A DNA stretch of 64,000 nt from Rhodospirillales bacterium (GTDB lineage Bacteria; Pseudomonadota; Alphaproteobacteria; Micavibrionales; Micavibrionaceae), in the NCBI GenBank assembly GCA_020638365.1, contig JACKIQ010000002.1, positions 124,001-188,000 on the forward strand, read 5' to 3'. The translations under genes were made by a program, and so were the position numbers. Position 1 is the first letter of the stretch; every line of letters starts with the position of its first letter. Positions 53,477-63,073 of the stretch are shown here, piece after piece. The notes beneath the pieces were generated by a model. It was not told the origin of the DNA, did no database searches, and saw nothing but the letters and a program-made list of their open reading frames with translations.

Positions 53477-53548
53477 GTGTTTAAGGCTTGCCGCGCCCGC
53501 TTAAAAAAGAAAAAATCACAAACAGGAGTGCTTTTCGAATCGCCATGA
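53477..53548 (+). CDS. Possible 23-residue leader peptide coupled to the Wzc-like gene
   Basis: A GTG at 53477 has a GGAG site five bases upstream and opens 23 codons of a basic peptide (M-F-K-A-C-R-A-R-L-K-K-K-K then S-Q-T-G-V-L-F-E-S-P). Its TGA at 53546-53548 overlaps the ATG at 53545 and the next ATG at 53548, so it would couple translation to the large gene. It may be chance, but the ribosome site and overlap fit a leader ORF better than the neighbouring alternatives. Confidence 0.35.
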   Translation: MFKACRARLKKKKSQTGVLFESP

Positions 53549-55614
53549 TGGACCGCAGGATTACAGACCGCCGGCACAGCGCCACGGAAATCGAGGTTCC
53601 CGAATTAAGGGAACTCTTCCGTATTCTCTACAAGAGGCGATGGCTGCTTATCATCCTCACCGCCCTGCCGGTCATGGCCGGAATGGTTTATCTTAAAAAC
53701 AAGCCGGATTATTACAGTGCCACAGCCTCCGTCCTTCTGGAAACACAGGAAGTAAGGCTTCCGGATATCAGCGAACTCCTGACAAACATGAAATTCGACA
53801 ACCTGACCGTCCCCACTCAGGTTTCGGTTATCTCCTCTCCTTCGCTGATAAGGCGAACGATAACTTTGCTGAAACTAAGAGTGGACGACAAGGGCAATCT
53901 GCTCCTCCCGAACCCTGAAGAAGAATTTGATGCGGGAAAAAAACTCCCGGATCCCGACAGCACTGAGCGTTACAAAATTTTCAAGACATTCCTTTCAAAC
54001 CTGCAGGTCAAACAGGAGGGAACCGCTAGGGTCATCGAGATATCCTTTCGTTCGGTTGACCCGTTTCTGGCGGCGCAAGTGGCCAACACGCATGCAAAAC
54101 AATACGTCTACTCCCGGGAACAGGATAAAAAACGCCTTGCGGAAGAGTTGGACAAATGGCTCTCAGAAGAGATTAAGGACCTAAAGGAGCAAAGCTTGAT
54201 CAAGTCCCGTGCCGTTCAAAAATTCCGCGCGGAAAACGGCATGGTTCAAGGAAAAAACTCGCAGGAACTGATCTACCAGCAGATCTCGGATCTCGCTTCA
54301 CAACAGGCGCAAATTGACACGCGCGTCGTAGACCTGCACGCGCGGGCTGAAATGCTTCAATCCGGCAACCCGCATGGTCTTACTGACATTGTACAGTCAC
54401 GCCTCATTCAGGACCTCAAGGCCCGCGCCAGCCAGACTGCGCAAAAATTGCAGTCGCTGCGGGCTGAACTGGGCTCAAAGCATCCGGATGTCCAGGGAGC
54501 TCGCGAAGAACTATCGCAGATCAACAGCGACATTGCCCGTGAGGTAGCAAACGTCAAGAAATCGATCGAAAATGAACTGACGACTGTGACGAAACAAAAG
54601 GAGTTGCTTGAAGAAAAAATGACCCGTCTTCAAAAGCAGGCTGACGATTTACAGGAAAAAATGATTACCCTTCAGGCACTCCAGCTGGAAGAGCAGGCCA
54701 GCAGCAAGCTTCTTGACAACTTCCTCGCCCGGTCCGAAGAAATAAAGTCACAGATCGACTTTACGAGGCCCGATGTCTCAATCGTCTCTCTTGCGGAAAC
54801 GCCGGGAGAGCCGACCAGTTCAAAAAAAGCCCTTATCTTTGCCGCAATCTGCGCTTTTTCAGGATTTTTTGCACTCAGCGTCGTCTTCTTCCTTGAAATC
54901 GGCAATCAGGGCGTCAGGAACAGGGAGGATGTCAGCAGGCTCTCAGGCCTACCTCTCCTCGGCGCCCTCCCGCGCACGCGCCTGCCGATTTCCGGTATCC
55001 TGAAAAAGGACCGCTCACCCTATCTGGAGGAAATGAAACGCATATTCATACACCTGAACTCACAGGAACACGGAAAAACGATCCTCTTCACCTCCTCACG
55101 CCGAGGAGAGGGAAAAACGACGATAGCCTCTTCTCTGGCTTACTACATGCACAATATCGGCATTAAAACTCTACTCGTCGATGCGGATACTCTTGTCCCG
55201 GTCATCGCCGGTGTAACGATGATTAACGAAAAACCCGGTTTTTCGGAATTATTGTCTGGAAAAGCAGAACTGGAAGACGTCGTTGTACAGGATAAGTACG
55301 GCCTCTCGATTATACCCGCAGGAGAACCGACCCCCTATATTTCCGACATGTTGCTGGCAGGAAGGCTGAACGCGTCCCTTGATATTTTAAGGGAGAATTT
55401 TGAGTGCATCATTTTCGATTGTGCGCCTGTACTCACCGTATCCGATGCGGAAATCCTGACAGGAATGGTCGATCAGGTTGTAATCGTAGTGGAATCAGGC
55501 AAAACCCCAAGGGAAGAGTTCAAAAAATCGGCCAGCATCCTTCGCAACCTTGCCAGGCAAACGCCTAACGTAATTCTGAATAAAGTTAAATTTTCTGACA
55601 TACAATCTAATTAA
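53545..55614 (+). CDS. Wzc/GumC-type exopolysaccharide co-polymerase with kinase domain
   Basis: The 689-residue protein has a Wzz N-terminal domain (E-L-F-R-I-L-Y-K-R-R-W and a membrane segment near 40), a long coiled coil (about 190-400) with a GNVR-type region, a second membrane segment near 430-450, and a BY-kinase P-loop G-E-G-K-T with V-D-A-D-T and I-F-D-C-A-P. The Tyr-rich C-terminal tail of typical Wzc is absent; the end reads V-K-F-S-D-I-Q-S-N. It sets chain length and works with the Wza-like protein. ATG 53545 is chosen over the in-frame TTG at 53488, as it is coupled to the leader ORF; 53548 is equally possible. Confidence 0.86.
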   Translation: MMDRRITDRRHSATEIEVPELRELFRILYKRRWLLIILTALPVMAGMVYLKNKPDYYSATASVLLETQEVRLPDISELLTNMKFDNLTVPTQVSVISSPSLIRRTITLLKLRVDDKGNLLLPNPEEEFDAGKKLPDPDSTERYKIFKTFLSNLQVKQEGTARVIEISFRSVDPFLAAQVANTHAKQYVYSREQDKKRLAEELDKWLSEEIKDLKEQSLIKSRAVQKFRAENGMVQGKNSQELIYQQISDLASQQAQIDTRVVDLHARAEMLQSGNPHGLTDIVQSRLIQDLKARASQTAQKLQSLRAELGSKHPDVQGAREELSQINSDIAREVANVKKSIENELTTVTKQKELLEEKMTRLQKQADDLQEKMITLQALQLEEQASSKLLDNFLARSEEIKSQIDFTRPDVSIVSLAETPGEPTSSKKALIFAAICAFSGFFALSVVFFLEIGNQGVRNREDVSRLSGLPLLGALPRTRLPISGILKKDRSPYLEEMKRIFIHLNSQEHGKTILFTSSRRGEGKTTIASSLAYYMHNIGIKTLLVDADTLVPVIAGVTMINEKPGFSELLSGKAELEDVVVQDKYGLSIIPAGEPTPYISDMLLAGRLNASLDILRENFECIIFDCAPVLTVSDAEILTGMVDQVVIVVESGKTPREEFKKSASILRNLARQTPNVILNKVKFSDIQSN

Positions 55615-55715
55615 CTTTTCCGTTTTGCTTTACAATCTCGTGAATCAAAAGAGTAACATTAACCCTTGCCGTTTATGCGAAACGGTAGAGTTCAAAAAAA
55701 GATTTGAGACGAAAG

Positions 55716-56600
55716 ATGACAAAAAACGCGATAAGAATATTTTTTTTTCTGGCTGTACTAGGGATAATCAGTACTTGGAAAATGCAATCTGCATTCGCAG
55801 ATGACAGCCCCGGCTATATGAATCGCGTTTTAATGGCCCTCTCGGGAGAAGAACCGCCTCCCGCGACGGAGCCAGAAGCACCCCGAATTACAGATGAGTT
55901 ACACGGGAAAGTAGGAAAAGCCGACGCCACGCCGCTTCTTCCCGAGTTGGAAAATATGGAGAACGTGCACGAACCGATAACCGAACTGGACATTGCATCG
56001 GAAGATCGCGCAGATGCTCCGCAATCATTAAACAGGATATCTCCTTCGTCCGGAAGCGGCGAAATAGAAACGAAGACGATTATTTCAACTGCCCAACAAC
56101 CCCTGCAAGAAACAACCGCCCCGCCCTTCCCGGTAGCCCGTGACTACAAGCTGAATGTAGGTGACCTGCTGCGTATCACGGTTTACGGTGTAGAAGAACT
56201 CTCCGAAAACTACCGTGTAGACCCTGCCGGAAAGGTAACCATCCCTCTTGTCGGCGAAATCGCCGCTCAGGGACGCGCCAAGGAAGAAGTTCAGAACGAA
56301 ATTGCCCAAAAGCTGATCCAGGGCGGATACTATAATGACCCGAGCGTCACGGTCGAAGTTTTGGAACTCGCGCCCTTCTACATTCTAGGCGAGGTAAAAA
56401 ACCCCGGCCGCTATCCTTTTGAACCCGCCCTTGACATTTTTAAGGCCATTGCAATTGCAGGAGGCTACACGCCGAGAGCAGCAAAAGATAAGATTGTCAT
56501 CATCCGCAATGTTAATGGTAAAAAAGTTAAAATTGAGGCAAGCGAAGAAACTGAAATACTGCCCGGCGACTCAATAAAGGTAAAACAAAGATTTTTCTAA
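55716..56600 (+). CDS. Wza-like polysaccharide export protein
   Basis: The protein of about 294 residues has a signal peptide (I-F-F-F-L-A-V-L-G-I-I-S-T-W, cleavage near S-A-F-A) without a lipobox Cys. A long Pro/Glu-rich linker follows, then the export domain from about residue 145 (Y-K-L-N-V-G-D-L-L-R-I-T-V-Y-G, V-D-P-A-G-K-V-T-I-P-L-V-G-E-I) and an SLBB domain (F-Y-I-L-G-E-V-K-N-P-G-R-Y-P-F). It forms the outer channel for the exopolysaccharide. The ATG at 55716 is preferred over the in-frame TTG at 55704. Confidence 0.9.
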   Translation: MTKNAIRIFFFLAVLGIISTWKMQSAFADDSPGYMNRVLMALSGEEPPPATEPEAPRITDELHGKVGKADATPLLPELENMENVHEPITELDIASEDRADAPQSLNRISPSSGSGEIETKTIISTAQQPLQETTAPPFPVARDYKLNVGDLLRITVYGVEELSENYRVDPAGKVTIPLVGEIAAQGRAKEEVQNEIAQKLIQGGYYNDPSVTVEVLELAPFYILGEVKNPGRYPFEPALDIFKAIAIAGGYTPRAAKDKIVIIRNVNGKKVKIEASEETEILPGDSIKVKQRFF

Positions 56601-56662
56601 ACGTTATACCCATAGTAATTTCCGGGTATATATTAAACTGAGTAAAAGAGTAACACTTGATT

Positions 56663-57454
56663 ATGACCTTAGCGTCATTAGAAACCTCCACACAGGCGAG
56701 CCGGCGAACGATTAAAAGCAAACGGCCGGGAATAGTGCGTACCGTATGGCTAAAACGGGAGTTTGCTCTAGCGGTTTTCTTACTGGTGTTTCTCATGGAA
56801 GCGACCATTCTGGCCTTCCGCCCCGTCCGCTATACGTCGGCAGCAACGATCCTGTACCTGCCCGAAGAATTTAATGTCCGCGATATCGAAGATATTCTCC
56901 GCCCTCCGCCTTCGACCAAACATGTTCAGGAGGAAATAAGGGCAGCGGCAACATCTAAGGATTTCCTCATTCCCCTTATTAAAAAGCATTCTTTCGACCG
57001 CCGTGCAGCCTTCAACCCGGCTCTTCACCCGGATGTAACGCTGCTGGGTAAATGGCTTGATGCAAGAAAAAAACGCCTTAGGGAAAAAAACGGGCCGGCT
57101 CTTTCCCCCGAAGAGTATCTGATGCAGGACATAGCGGAAAAAATAAGCAGAGATCTAACAATCGTGCAAACACCTGAAAAAACGTATGAAATACGCTTTA
57201 CATCCGTAACCCCTGATGTTTCCTCAAAGGTCGCTAACGCGATAGCAGGAAAGTTAATCGAGGAAAACAATCCGCCAGGTAGGAAAAAAATACTCACTCC
57301 GGCTTCGGTGCCAGAAACTTTTTCCGAACCGGACATAGCCTCAAGACTCGCCCCGACGGGCTTGTTAGGCATAATCATTGGCATTTCTTTTGCATACTTG
57401 CTTGGTTACATTCAGAACAGAAAAACAGGGAACGACGCATGTACGGCGATCTGA
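56663..57454 (+). CDS. Second Wzz-like chain-length/anchor protein, no kinase
   Basis: The 263-residue protein has a membrane segment at about 33-52 (A-L-A-V-F-L-L-V-F-L-M), the Wzz-type periplasmic part with Y-T-S-A-A-T-I-L-Y, and a second membrane segment at about 225-245 (G-L-L-G-I-I-I-G-I-S-F-A-Y-L). It is shorter than Wzc, lacks the long coiled coil and has no P-loop. The final 16 bases overlap the WbaP gene in another frame. It probably modulates the chain length with the Wzc-like protein or connects to it. Start is ATG at 56663. Confidence 0.75.
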   Translation: MTLASLETSTQASRRTIKSKRPGIVRTVWLKREFALAVFLLVFLMEATILAFRPVRYTSAATILYLPEEFNVRDIEDILRPPPSTKHVQEEIRAAATSKDFLIPLIKKHSFDRRAAFNPALHPDVTLLGKWLDARKKRLREKNGPALSPEEYLMQDIAEKISRDLTIVQTPEKTYEIRFTSVTPDVSSKVANAIAGKLIEENNPPGRKKILTPASVPETFSEPDIASRLAPTGLLGIIIGISFAYLLGYIQNRKTGNDACTAI

Positions 57455-58953
57455 TCTATAACGACTACACCGAGGAGTTGAAGGCCAAACGCAGGCCGCT
57501 GGTCCGGCAGATCGTCAGCATGATGATCCTTTTCGCTGACCTGATAGCCATAAGCTCAGCTTTTCTCCTCTCGCTTCCTGTTACATACGCTTTTAGCTTC
57601 CTGTTCTTTGAAAGCGCCGCCGGCATCCACCTCGCACAATATGCGCAAATACAGGATATCTTTTTCGTCTGGATGTGCCCGCTTGCGCTTCTGATGTTCT
57701 TCCAGAAAGGACATTACACGCAGCGCGTTCCATGGTGGAGTCAGGTTCAACACACTCTGGCCATAGCGTTCTTTGGATTTCTAATAGATGTCTTCGCCCG
57801 TTTTGCGGTCCTTGTCACATTCTCCTGGGGTATAATTGCTTGCACTTGGGGTTTGGTCTTCCTGTTGACGCTCGCAGGGCGCCTGACCGTCCGCTATCTC
57901 GCGAAATCCCGTGACGTATGGGATATTCCGACCGCCATCATCGGCGATATTGATACAGTAACCGATACCCTGTACGCCTTCGCCAATGATAAATATACAG
58001 GATACAACGTACATACCGTCTTTCTTCGGGACCGCAAGGCAGGCAGTTTTGACCTGACCAACGTCCCCTCCATGTATGAAAACATCCGAGTGATCCGTAA
58101 CTCGCATTACTACAACAACTACATTGAAAACAACCTCGACCATTTCTTCGTTCTGGCTCTTGAAACCTTCAGGGGCGAAGAACGGGACAAGCTTATCAAT
58201 ACCTTGAACCGACTTCAGGCCCTTTACGCGATAATACCGCCGATCTCCCGGACCAGCTTGTACGAAATGGAGCCGCGCTATTTCTTTGGACACGATGTGA
58301 TGCTCCTGCATAGCAAGAACAGTTTTCACGCCCCGCTAGGGCGCTTTTTAAAACGCGCTATGGATATCGCGGTTGCGGGATCGGCTCTTCTGATCCTCTC
58401 GCCCATCCTTCTGGCGACAGCCATAATGCTGAAAGTTGAAGGACAGGGAGGGTCCCTCTTTTATGGAGGATACCGTATTGGTCAGCGCGGACAGAGGTTT
58501 CGCTGCTGGAAGTTCCGCTCCATGGAGCCGGATTCTGACCATCTTCTCAACAAACTGCTCGAAGAAAACCCTGAAGCAAAAGAGGAATGGGAAAAGTACC
58601 GCAAACTCAAAAACGATCCGCGTGTGACCACCCGCACGGCGCGTCTCATCCGCAAGGCCAGCATCGACGAGCTTCCTCAGCTCTGGAATGTTCTGGTCGG
58701 GGATATGAGCCTCGTCGGTCCCCGCCCGATTCTCGAAAAAGAAATTTCGTATTTCGGTGAATCCCTGAACGAATATTTGCAGGTCCGTCCCGGAATTACC
58801 GGCCTCTGGCAGGTCAGCGGCCGAAACGAAACCAGCTTCGAACGCCGCGTCTATTGGGATAGCTGGTATGTTCGGAACTGGTCTATATGGGGCGATATTG
58901 TGATAATGATAAAGACCCTGAATGTCGTCATAACCGGCCACGGCGCATACTAA
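57439..58953 (+). CDS. Undecaprenyl-phosphate sugar-1-phosphate transferase (WbaP type)
   Basis: The 504-residue protein is a full-length polyisoprenyl-phosphate phosphotransferase. Four membrane segments in the first 160 residues precede a Rossmann-like region, and a fifth hydrophobic helix (A-V-A-G-S-A-L-L-I-L-S-P) starts the catalytic part with W-K-F-R-S-M, D-E-L-P-Q-L-W-N-V-L-V-G-D-M-S-L-V-G-P-R-P, and R-P-G-I-T-G-L-W-Q-V-S-G-R. It adds the first sugar phosphate (galactose or glucose by family) to undecaprenyl phosphate, starting the repeat unit. It overlaps the Wzz-like gene by 16 bases. Confidence 0.93.
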   Translation: MYGDLIYNDYTEELKAKRRPLVRQIVSMMILFADLIAISSAFLLSLPVTYAFSFLFFESAAGIHLAQYAQIQDIFFVWMCPLALLMFFQKGHYTQRVPWWSQVQHTLAIAFFGFLIDVFARFAVLVTFSWGIIACTWGLVFLLTLAGRLTVRYLAKSRDVWDIPTAIIGDIDTVTDTLYAFANDKYTGYNVHTVFLRDRKAGSFDLTNVPSMYENIRVIRNSHYYNNYIENNLDHFFVLALETFRGEERDKLINTLNRLQALYAIIPPISRTSLYEMEPRYFFGHDVMLLHSKNSFHAPLGRFLKRAMDIAVAGSALLILSPILLATAIMLKVEGQGGSLFYGGYRIGQRGQRFRCWKFRSMEPDSDHLLNKLLEENPEAKEEWEKYRKLKNDPRVTTRTARLIRKASIDELPQLWNVLVGDMSLVGPRPILEKEISYFGESLNEYLQVRPGITGLWQVSGRNETSFERRVYWDSWYVRNWSIWGDIVIMIKTLNVVITGHGAY

Positions 58954-58955
58954 AA

Positions 58956-59417
58956 CTACGCGTTTTCTCGCGCTTTTTTCCGGTTCTCCTCCGCTTCGGG
59001 AAAACTTCCGTATGGGCCGACAGTGATCCCTTCCTTGATGATTTTCGCAGGATTCCCCGCAACGATACAGCCCGCCGGCACATCGCGTGTGACAACGCTT
59101 CCTGCTCCCACGATACTCCCGTCACCGATACGGATACCGGGCAGAATGACGCTCCTTGCTCCTATAAAGCAATTCTCCCCGATCCACGTATCAAGATAAA
59201 GACCCCGAGTCATATCATGGCTTAGAATCGCAACCCCGAACGCGATGTAACTGCGTGCACCGACATGAACACCTTGCGGATACGTCCGGTCAAACTTGAC
59301 CGTCATCGAAAAGCTGCATGTCGGATGCAGATCCATGCCCCAGAATTTCGTGTAAATCAGCCGCCGCGCGTTAAGGATGACCTTACGCACGGGCAATAAC
59401 TGGTTCAGACTAGGCAT
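58956..59417 (-). CDS. Left-handed beta-helix acetyltransferase (WcaF-like)
   Basis: The 153-residue protein has hexapeptide repeats (I-G-A-R-S-V-I-L-P-G-I-R-I-G-D-G, then I-V-G-A-G-S-V-V-T-R-D-V) and G-N-P-A-K-I-I-K at the end, the signature of the sugar O-acetyltransferases of polysaccharide loci. It should transfer acetyl from acetyl-CoA to a sugar of the repeat unit. It is two bases past the WbaP stop on the opposite strand and follows the triple-fusion gene by 36 bases, so it is probably cotranscribed with it. Confidence 0.87.
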   Translation of the reverse strand: MPSLNQLLPVRKVILNARRLIYTKFWGMDLHPTCSFSMTVKFDRTYPQGVHVGARSYIAFGVAILSHDMTRGLYLDTWIGENCFIGARSVILPGIRIGDGSIVGAGSVVTRDVPAGCIVAGNPAKIIKEGITVGPYGSFPEAEENRKKARENA

Positions 59418-59453
59418 GGACGGTGACTCCGCACTGTTACAAAAACAAAAACC

Positions 59454-61688
59454 TCAGGCCGCAAGCTTTTTTCTGTCAGTGTTCGCAGGTATGATTTCAT
59501 AACCTGTAACAAACCTGCGTATAGCCTGTACATAGGTACTGGGATCAATATTGACGACCTTCCGAGGCCGTCCGCGAGCCTCTTCGATTGCTCGTAAAAG
59601 GTCGTTCTCATCTTGGGCCACGCTGATTAGGTCCATTTCCTCGAACGCCGAAGTAATATCCCGCTGATGATCGTCATAATGCTCGTTAAACTCAGGCTTC
59701 CTGGCCATCGCTACGACGTGCGCTCCTGCCTTGAGCGCCCCGAGAATAGAGCCAGACCCTCCATGGCACACGACAACATCAGCCCTTTCCATGCGTGTAT
59801 TTAACTCCTCGAACGGACAGCTGGAAAACGTCTCCATATCTTCGAACTGTTCTGAAGTCTCTCCGGTCTGCACGGCAACCGGGCCTTTTACTTGTCCAGC
59901 CTTAAGCAGAGATTCTATACCCCTGACCATACGGTCAAACGGCATGATTGTCCCGACCGTGACCAAAATGCCTTCGCGCTTTTCTTTACTCTTGAGTTCC
60001 GAAACAACGAGAGGTGAACAATATGTCGCACCCTGCATTTTTTCGACCATACCGGGCCACTGAACGAGCGTTAATCCGGAAAAACGCGCAGCCAGCTTCC
60101 CGAACAGCGAAACCTCGGTAACCCGCGCAATGGATTCGATGTAAACGATCTTCCTACGGAAAAGCCACGCCCAGATAATAGTAAAAAAAGCGGCGCCGGC
60201 CCCGGTGCTGATCACCACATCGGGCCGCTCGCGCAGAAAATGCCGGCTTGATGAAAAAAAGTTTGCAATACCGCTTTTAAAAAATGGCCAGAACCCCTCC
60301 GTCTTCCTCTGTCCGAATGCGAAATGCGGAACAAAAAGCGCCCTGTGTTCGGAAAGTAAGCTCTCCCCGAGAGAAGTTTTTTCGGTCAGAAAATAGTAGT
60401 TCGGAAACTCTTCCCTTAGCGGTGAAAGTTGCAAAAGCTGCCGCAGGTGCCCCCCTCCCGAGGCTGCAAAACAGACTTTTTCGATCCTGCGATAATGCAC
60501 GCTAGCGGCCTTAAGCGCCTCTTCAATTCCACCCCTGTAGGCATTGAGGATGGAATCCCTCTTGAGTTGATCCAGCCCGCCCTCGTTCTGAAGTTTTGCG
60601 ATATTCTCCTTATACTGCGCCTGATGGGTCAGCAGATGCTCCATCCCCGCGGCAATATCTGTCGCGTTAAAAGGATCGCATCCGTATCCAACAACACTCG
60701 GCTCCACATAACCGCTCAACGCCTGATCCTTGTAGTAAAGAATAGGCAAGCCGCAAAACAAGGCTTCCGCGTACACCAACCCGTACGTCTCCTCCTTGGA
60801 GGGCAGGACAAATCCCGCGTAAGATTGAAGTACGGAGACAAGATCGCCCTGCGCAACCGGCCCCATCAGCCGGACAAGACCTTCTGCTTTCTCCTCCTTG
60901 ATCATGCGCTCAAGTCTGAGCAATGTCTTGGGTGAACCGCGCCCGTAAATATCCACGACAAGCCCCGGTCGTTTGGCCCTGAGGGTTTTTGCGGCCTCGA
61001 TAAGTCCCTCAATATTTTTCCGTTTCCAGGAATCGAGGTGAAAAACACTCACCAGCCTGTCCTCCTCGACGACCGGGGAAGGTGCGCAGTCGTCAAACCC
61101 CGGAACGACAGGAAGGTTGATACACTTATGCTTGCTCAGACCAACCGTCCCCTCGAACGGCTCGACCGCCCACGGCGCATAGGGAAAAAATTTTACGGCT
61201 TCCTTGGCAATAAGGCGGTAACGGTCGCGAAGACCTTTCTTGCGCTTGAGGATACGTGTATCGGTACCGCCCTGAATGTCACAGACGAAAGGACAGCCGA
61301 AAATTCTGGCCAGTTCGTGCGCGATCACGCCTTCGACCGTAAATTTGTGAGCCTCTATGAGTTCAGGACGGATTTCGCGTCTCTCAAGATCTTGAGCGAT
61401 CCACGCTGCGACCTGCGGCAGCCGTTTTTCCCAGAAAATTCCCTTGGGCAAAGCGCTGTAGGAAATGGCGATCCTGTCCTCGCCGAACGCGACGGCAGCC
61501 AGACCGCCCCACCCGTTCACCCGGTTCAGGGAATAAACGACATGCCGGTATTCCGGCGTCCCTTCAACAAGGTTCAAAACGGCTTTGGTTTTCTGCGGAT
61601 CAAGAGCATCCGGAAAATCTGATGAAATATGTAAAATAACAGCCTTATCCGCCCCGGACGCCTGTATTCTACTTTTCGAACCACTCAT
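59454..61688 (-). CDS. Triple-domain glycosyltransferase: GT4 + Alg14-like + Alg13-like
   Basis: The 744-residue protein joins three units. Residues 1-395 are a GT4 enzyme with the E-x7-E motif in E-T-Y-G-L-V-Y-A-E. Residues 405-560 match Alg14/PssD (F-A-A-S-G-G-G-H at the start; I-S-T-G-A-G-A-A; a hydrophobic patch F-F-T-I-I-W-A-W-L). Residues 573-720 match Alg13/PssE (V-T-V-G-T; V-V-C-H-G-G-S-G-S). Alg14 recruits Alg13 to the membrane to form one transferase, and bacterial PssD and PssE are usually separate. M-S-G-S-K-S at 61688 is chosen over the in-frame ATG at 61808, since the longer form adds 40 unconserved residues reaching over the divergent gene. Confidence 0.85.
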   Translation of the reverse strand: MSGSKSRIQASGADKAVILHISSDFPDALDPQKTKAVLNLVEGTPEYRHVVYSLNRVNGWGGLAAVAFGEDRIAISYSALPKGIFWEKRLPQVAAWIAQDLERREIRPELIEAHKFTVEGVIAHELARIFGCPFVCDIQGGTDTRILKRKKGLRDRYRLIAKEAVKFFPYAPWAVEPFEGTVGLSKHKCINLPVVPGFDDCAPSPVVEEDRLVSVFHLDSWKRKNIEGLIEAAKTLRAKRPGLVVDIYGRGSPKTLLRLERMIKEEKAEGLVRLMGPVAQGDLVSVLQSYAGFVLPSKEETYGLVYAEALFCGLPILYYKDQALSGYVEPSVVGYGCDPFNATDIAAGMEHLLTHQAQYKENIAKLQNEGGLDQLKRDSILNAYRGGIEEALKAASVHYRRIEKVCFAASGGGHLRQLLQLSPLREEFPNYYFLTEKTSLGESLLSEHRALFVPHFAFGQRKTEGFWPFFKSGIANFFSSSRHFLRERPDVVISTGAGAAFFTIIWAWLFRRKIVYIESIARVTEVSLFGKLAARFSGLTLVQWPGMVEKMQGATYCSPLVVSELKSKEKREGILVTVGTIMPFDRMVRGIESLLKAGQVKGPVAVQTGETSEQFEDMETFSSCPFEELNTRMERADVVVCHGGSGSILGALKAGAHVVAMARKPEFNEHYDDHQRDITSAFEEMDLISVAQDENDLLRAIEEARGRPRKVVNIDPSTYVQAIRRFVTGYEIIPANTDRKKLAA

Positions 61689-61813
61689 TGCAAAAATCTT
61701 TCTTCCAAAAATATCACACACAAACATAAATTCGTCTAGAATACAATCAACCCCGATTCGGGATGGCTTTGCCTGCCCGCCTGATAAAACCGAAACCGTA
61801 CTCTGCAAGGATC

Positions 61814-63037
61814 ATGCCCTCTGAACGGACGCAAGCCCTGATAAAGCGATCCACTTCAGTCTTTGTCGGACTGAATGTATTCTTCCTGCTCGCCACGTTC
61901 CGCCACAGGGATTATACCGATACAGCAATGGACTTCCAGATTCTCATCAAGCTTTCCCTCTGGATGGCGGGCTTGGGCCTCGGTATCCTCTTCTTCCGAC
62001 GTTGGATAGGAAACGCCCTCCGCGCCGATAACATCCTTCTGGTAGTCCTGCTGGTGCAAATTCTGCTTGCTTGCTTGTACGCGCCTCACATGACTTACGC
62101 TGTGGCCTGCTTCATATCCCTTGTAGCGGTATTCATGATCCTTTACTTCGCGTCCATCTTTCTTGACGAAGGTGAAATTCTGTACGCCGTGCTCATAGCG
62201 ATTTCCGTGATCTGCGTGATTTCGATTATCGCTTATTTCGTAACCCCGGAATTCGCCCGCATGGGTGAATGGATAGACGGGCAGCATGTTCCCGGAAACC
62301 GTCTCTCGGGTGTAACAGGCAACCCGAACAGCATGGGCCTGATGGCGGCCTTTGCTTTGATTATTGCAACGCATTACCGCACGGATTTCGCAAGAAAAAA
62401 TCTGCCTGTATTTGGGATATGCGTTTTTTTGAATATCGTCGCCCTGCTGATGAGCAACAGCCGATCATCGCTTGCGGCCATGATTGTCTCGCTCAGCGCG
62501 GCCTATTTTCTGAAATTCACACCCCAGCGTATCTTAGCCGCTTCTGTGCTTGCCGCTTGTGGCATAGCGTTTTTGCTGCTGGTCGACCTGGAGGCAATCA
62601 TGGCGCTTCTGTCCCGCTCCGGCGACGCAAGGGAAATCACGACCGCCACGGGCCGGACATACATCTGGGAAACCGCAATACAACTGATCGAAGAACGCCC
62701 TTTTACTGGCTGGGGTTACACGAGCACAAAAGAAATTCTTCCCCTGCACGCCTACGAAATCGGCCACCCTCCTCAAAGCACGCACAACCTTTATTTACAG
62801 ATGCTCTTTGCCATGGGCATTCCCGGCCTCACAACCTTTCTGGCCCTGATGTTCGTCAAATTCTATTTTTCGATGAAATTTCAGGATTTTTTCAAGATCA
62901 CGATCATGATCTTCCTGCTGCTGCATGGCTTTACGGAATCGACGATCTTCGTCGGCATGGCCGGATCGACGACGATTATGTTCGGACTTGCCTACTGCCT
63001 AGAATACAGAAAGAAGAATTTGGAATCAAAAGTGTAA
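61814..63037 (+). CDS. O-antigen ligase / Wzy-type polymerase family protein
   Basis: The protein of about 407 residues has 10 or more membrane segments and the Wzy_C region: S-N-S-R-S-S-L, then R-T-Y-I-W-E-T-A-I, G-W-G-Y and Q-S-T-H-N-L-Y-L-Q with the conserved His. It polymerises or ligates glycan repeat units on the periplasmic face. With a WbaP and Wzc-like set nearby, a polymerase is more likely. The start at 61814 has an AAGG site close by; an in-frame ATG at 61763 would add 17 residues and cannot be ruled out. It is divergent to the triple-fusion gene. Confidence 0.85.
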   Translation: MPSERTQALIKRSTSVFVGLNVFFLLATFRHRDYTDTAMDFQILIKLSLWMAGLGLGILFFRRWIGNALRADNILLVVLLVQILLACLYAPHMTYAVACFISLVAVFMILYFASIFLDEGEILYAVLIAISVICVISIIAYFVTPEFARMGEWIDGQHVPGNRLSGVTGNPNSMGLMAAFALIIATHYRTDFARKNLPVFGICVFLNIVALLMSNSRSSLAAMIVSLSAAYFLKFTPQRILAASVLAACGIAFLLLVDLEAIMALLSRSGDAREITTATGRTYIWETAIQLIEERPFTGWGYTSTKEILPLHAYEIGHPPQSTHNLYLQMLFAMGIPGLTTFLALMFVKFYFSMKFQDFFKITIMIFLLLHGFTESTIFVGMAGSTTIMFGLAYCLEYRKKNLESKV

Positions 63038-63045
63038 ATAATGAC

Positions 63046-63073
63046 CGTTCCGGGTTAGACCGAACGCTTTTTT
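63046..63073 (+). terminator. Probable intrinsic terminator after the ligase/polymerase gene
   Basis: CGTT and CGG (63046-63049, 63051-63053, C63050 bulged) pair with CCGAACG at 63060-63066 around a six-base loop, followed by T6 at 63068-63073. It overlaps the end of the convergent pyruvyl transferase gene. Confidence 0.5.
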
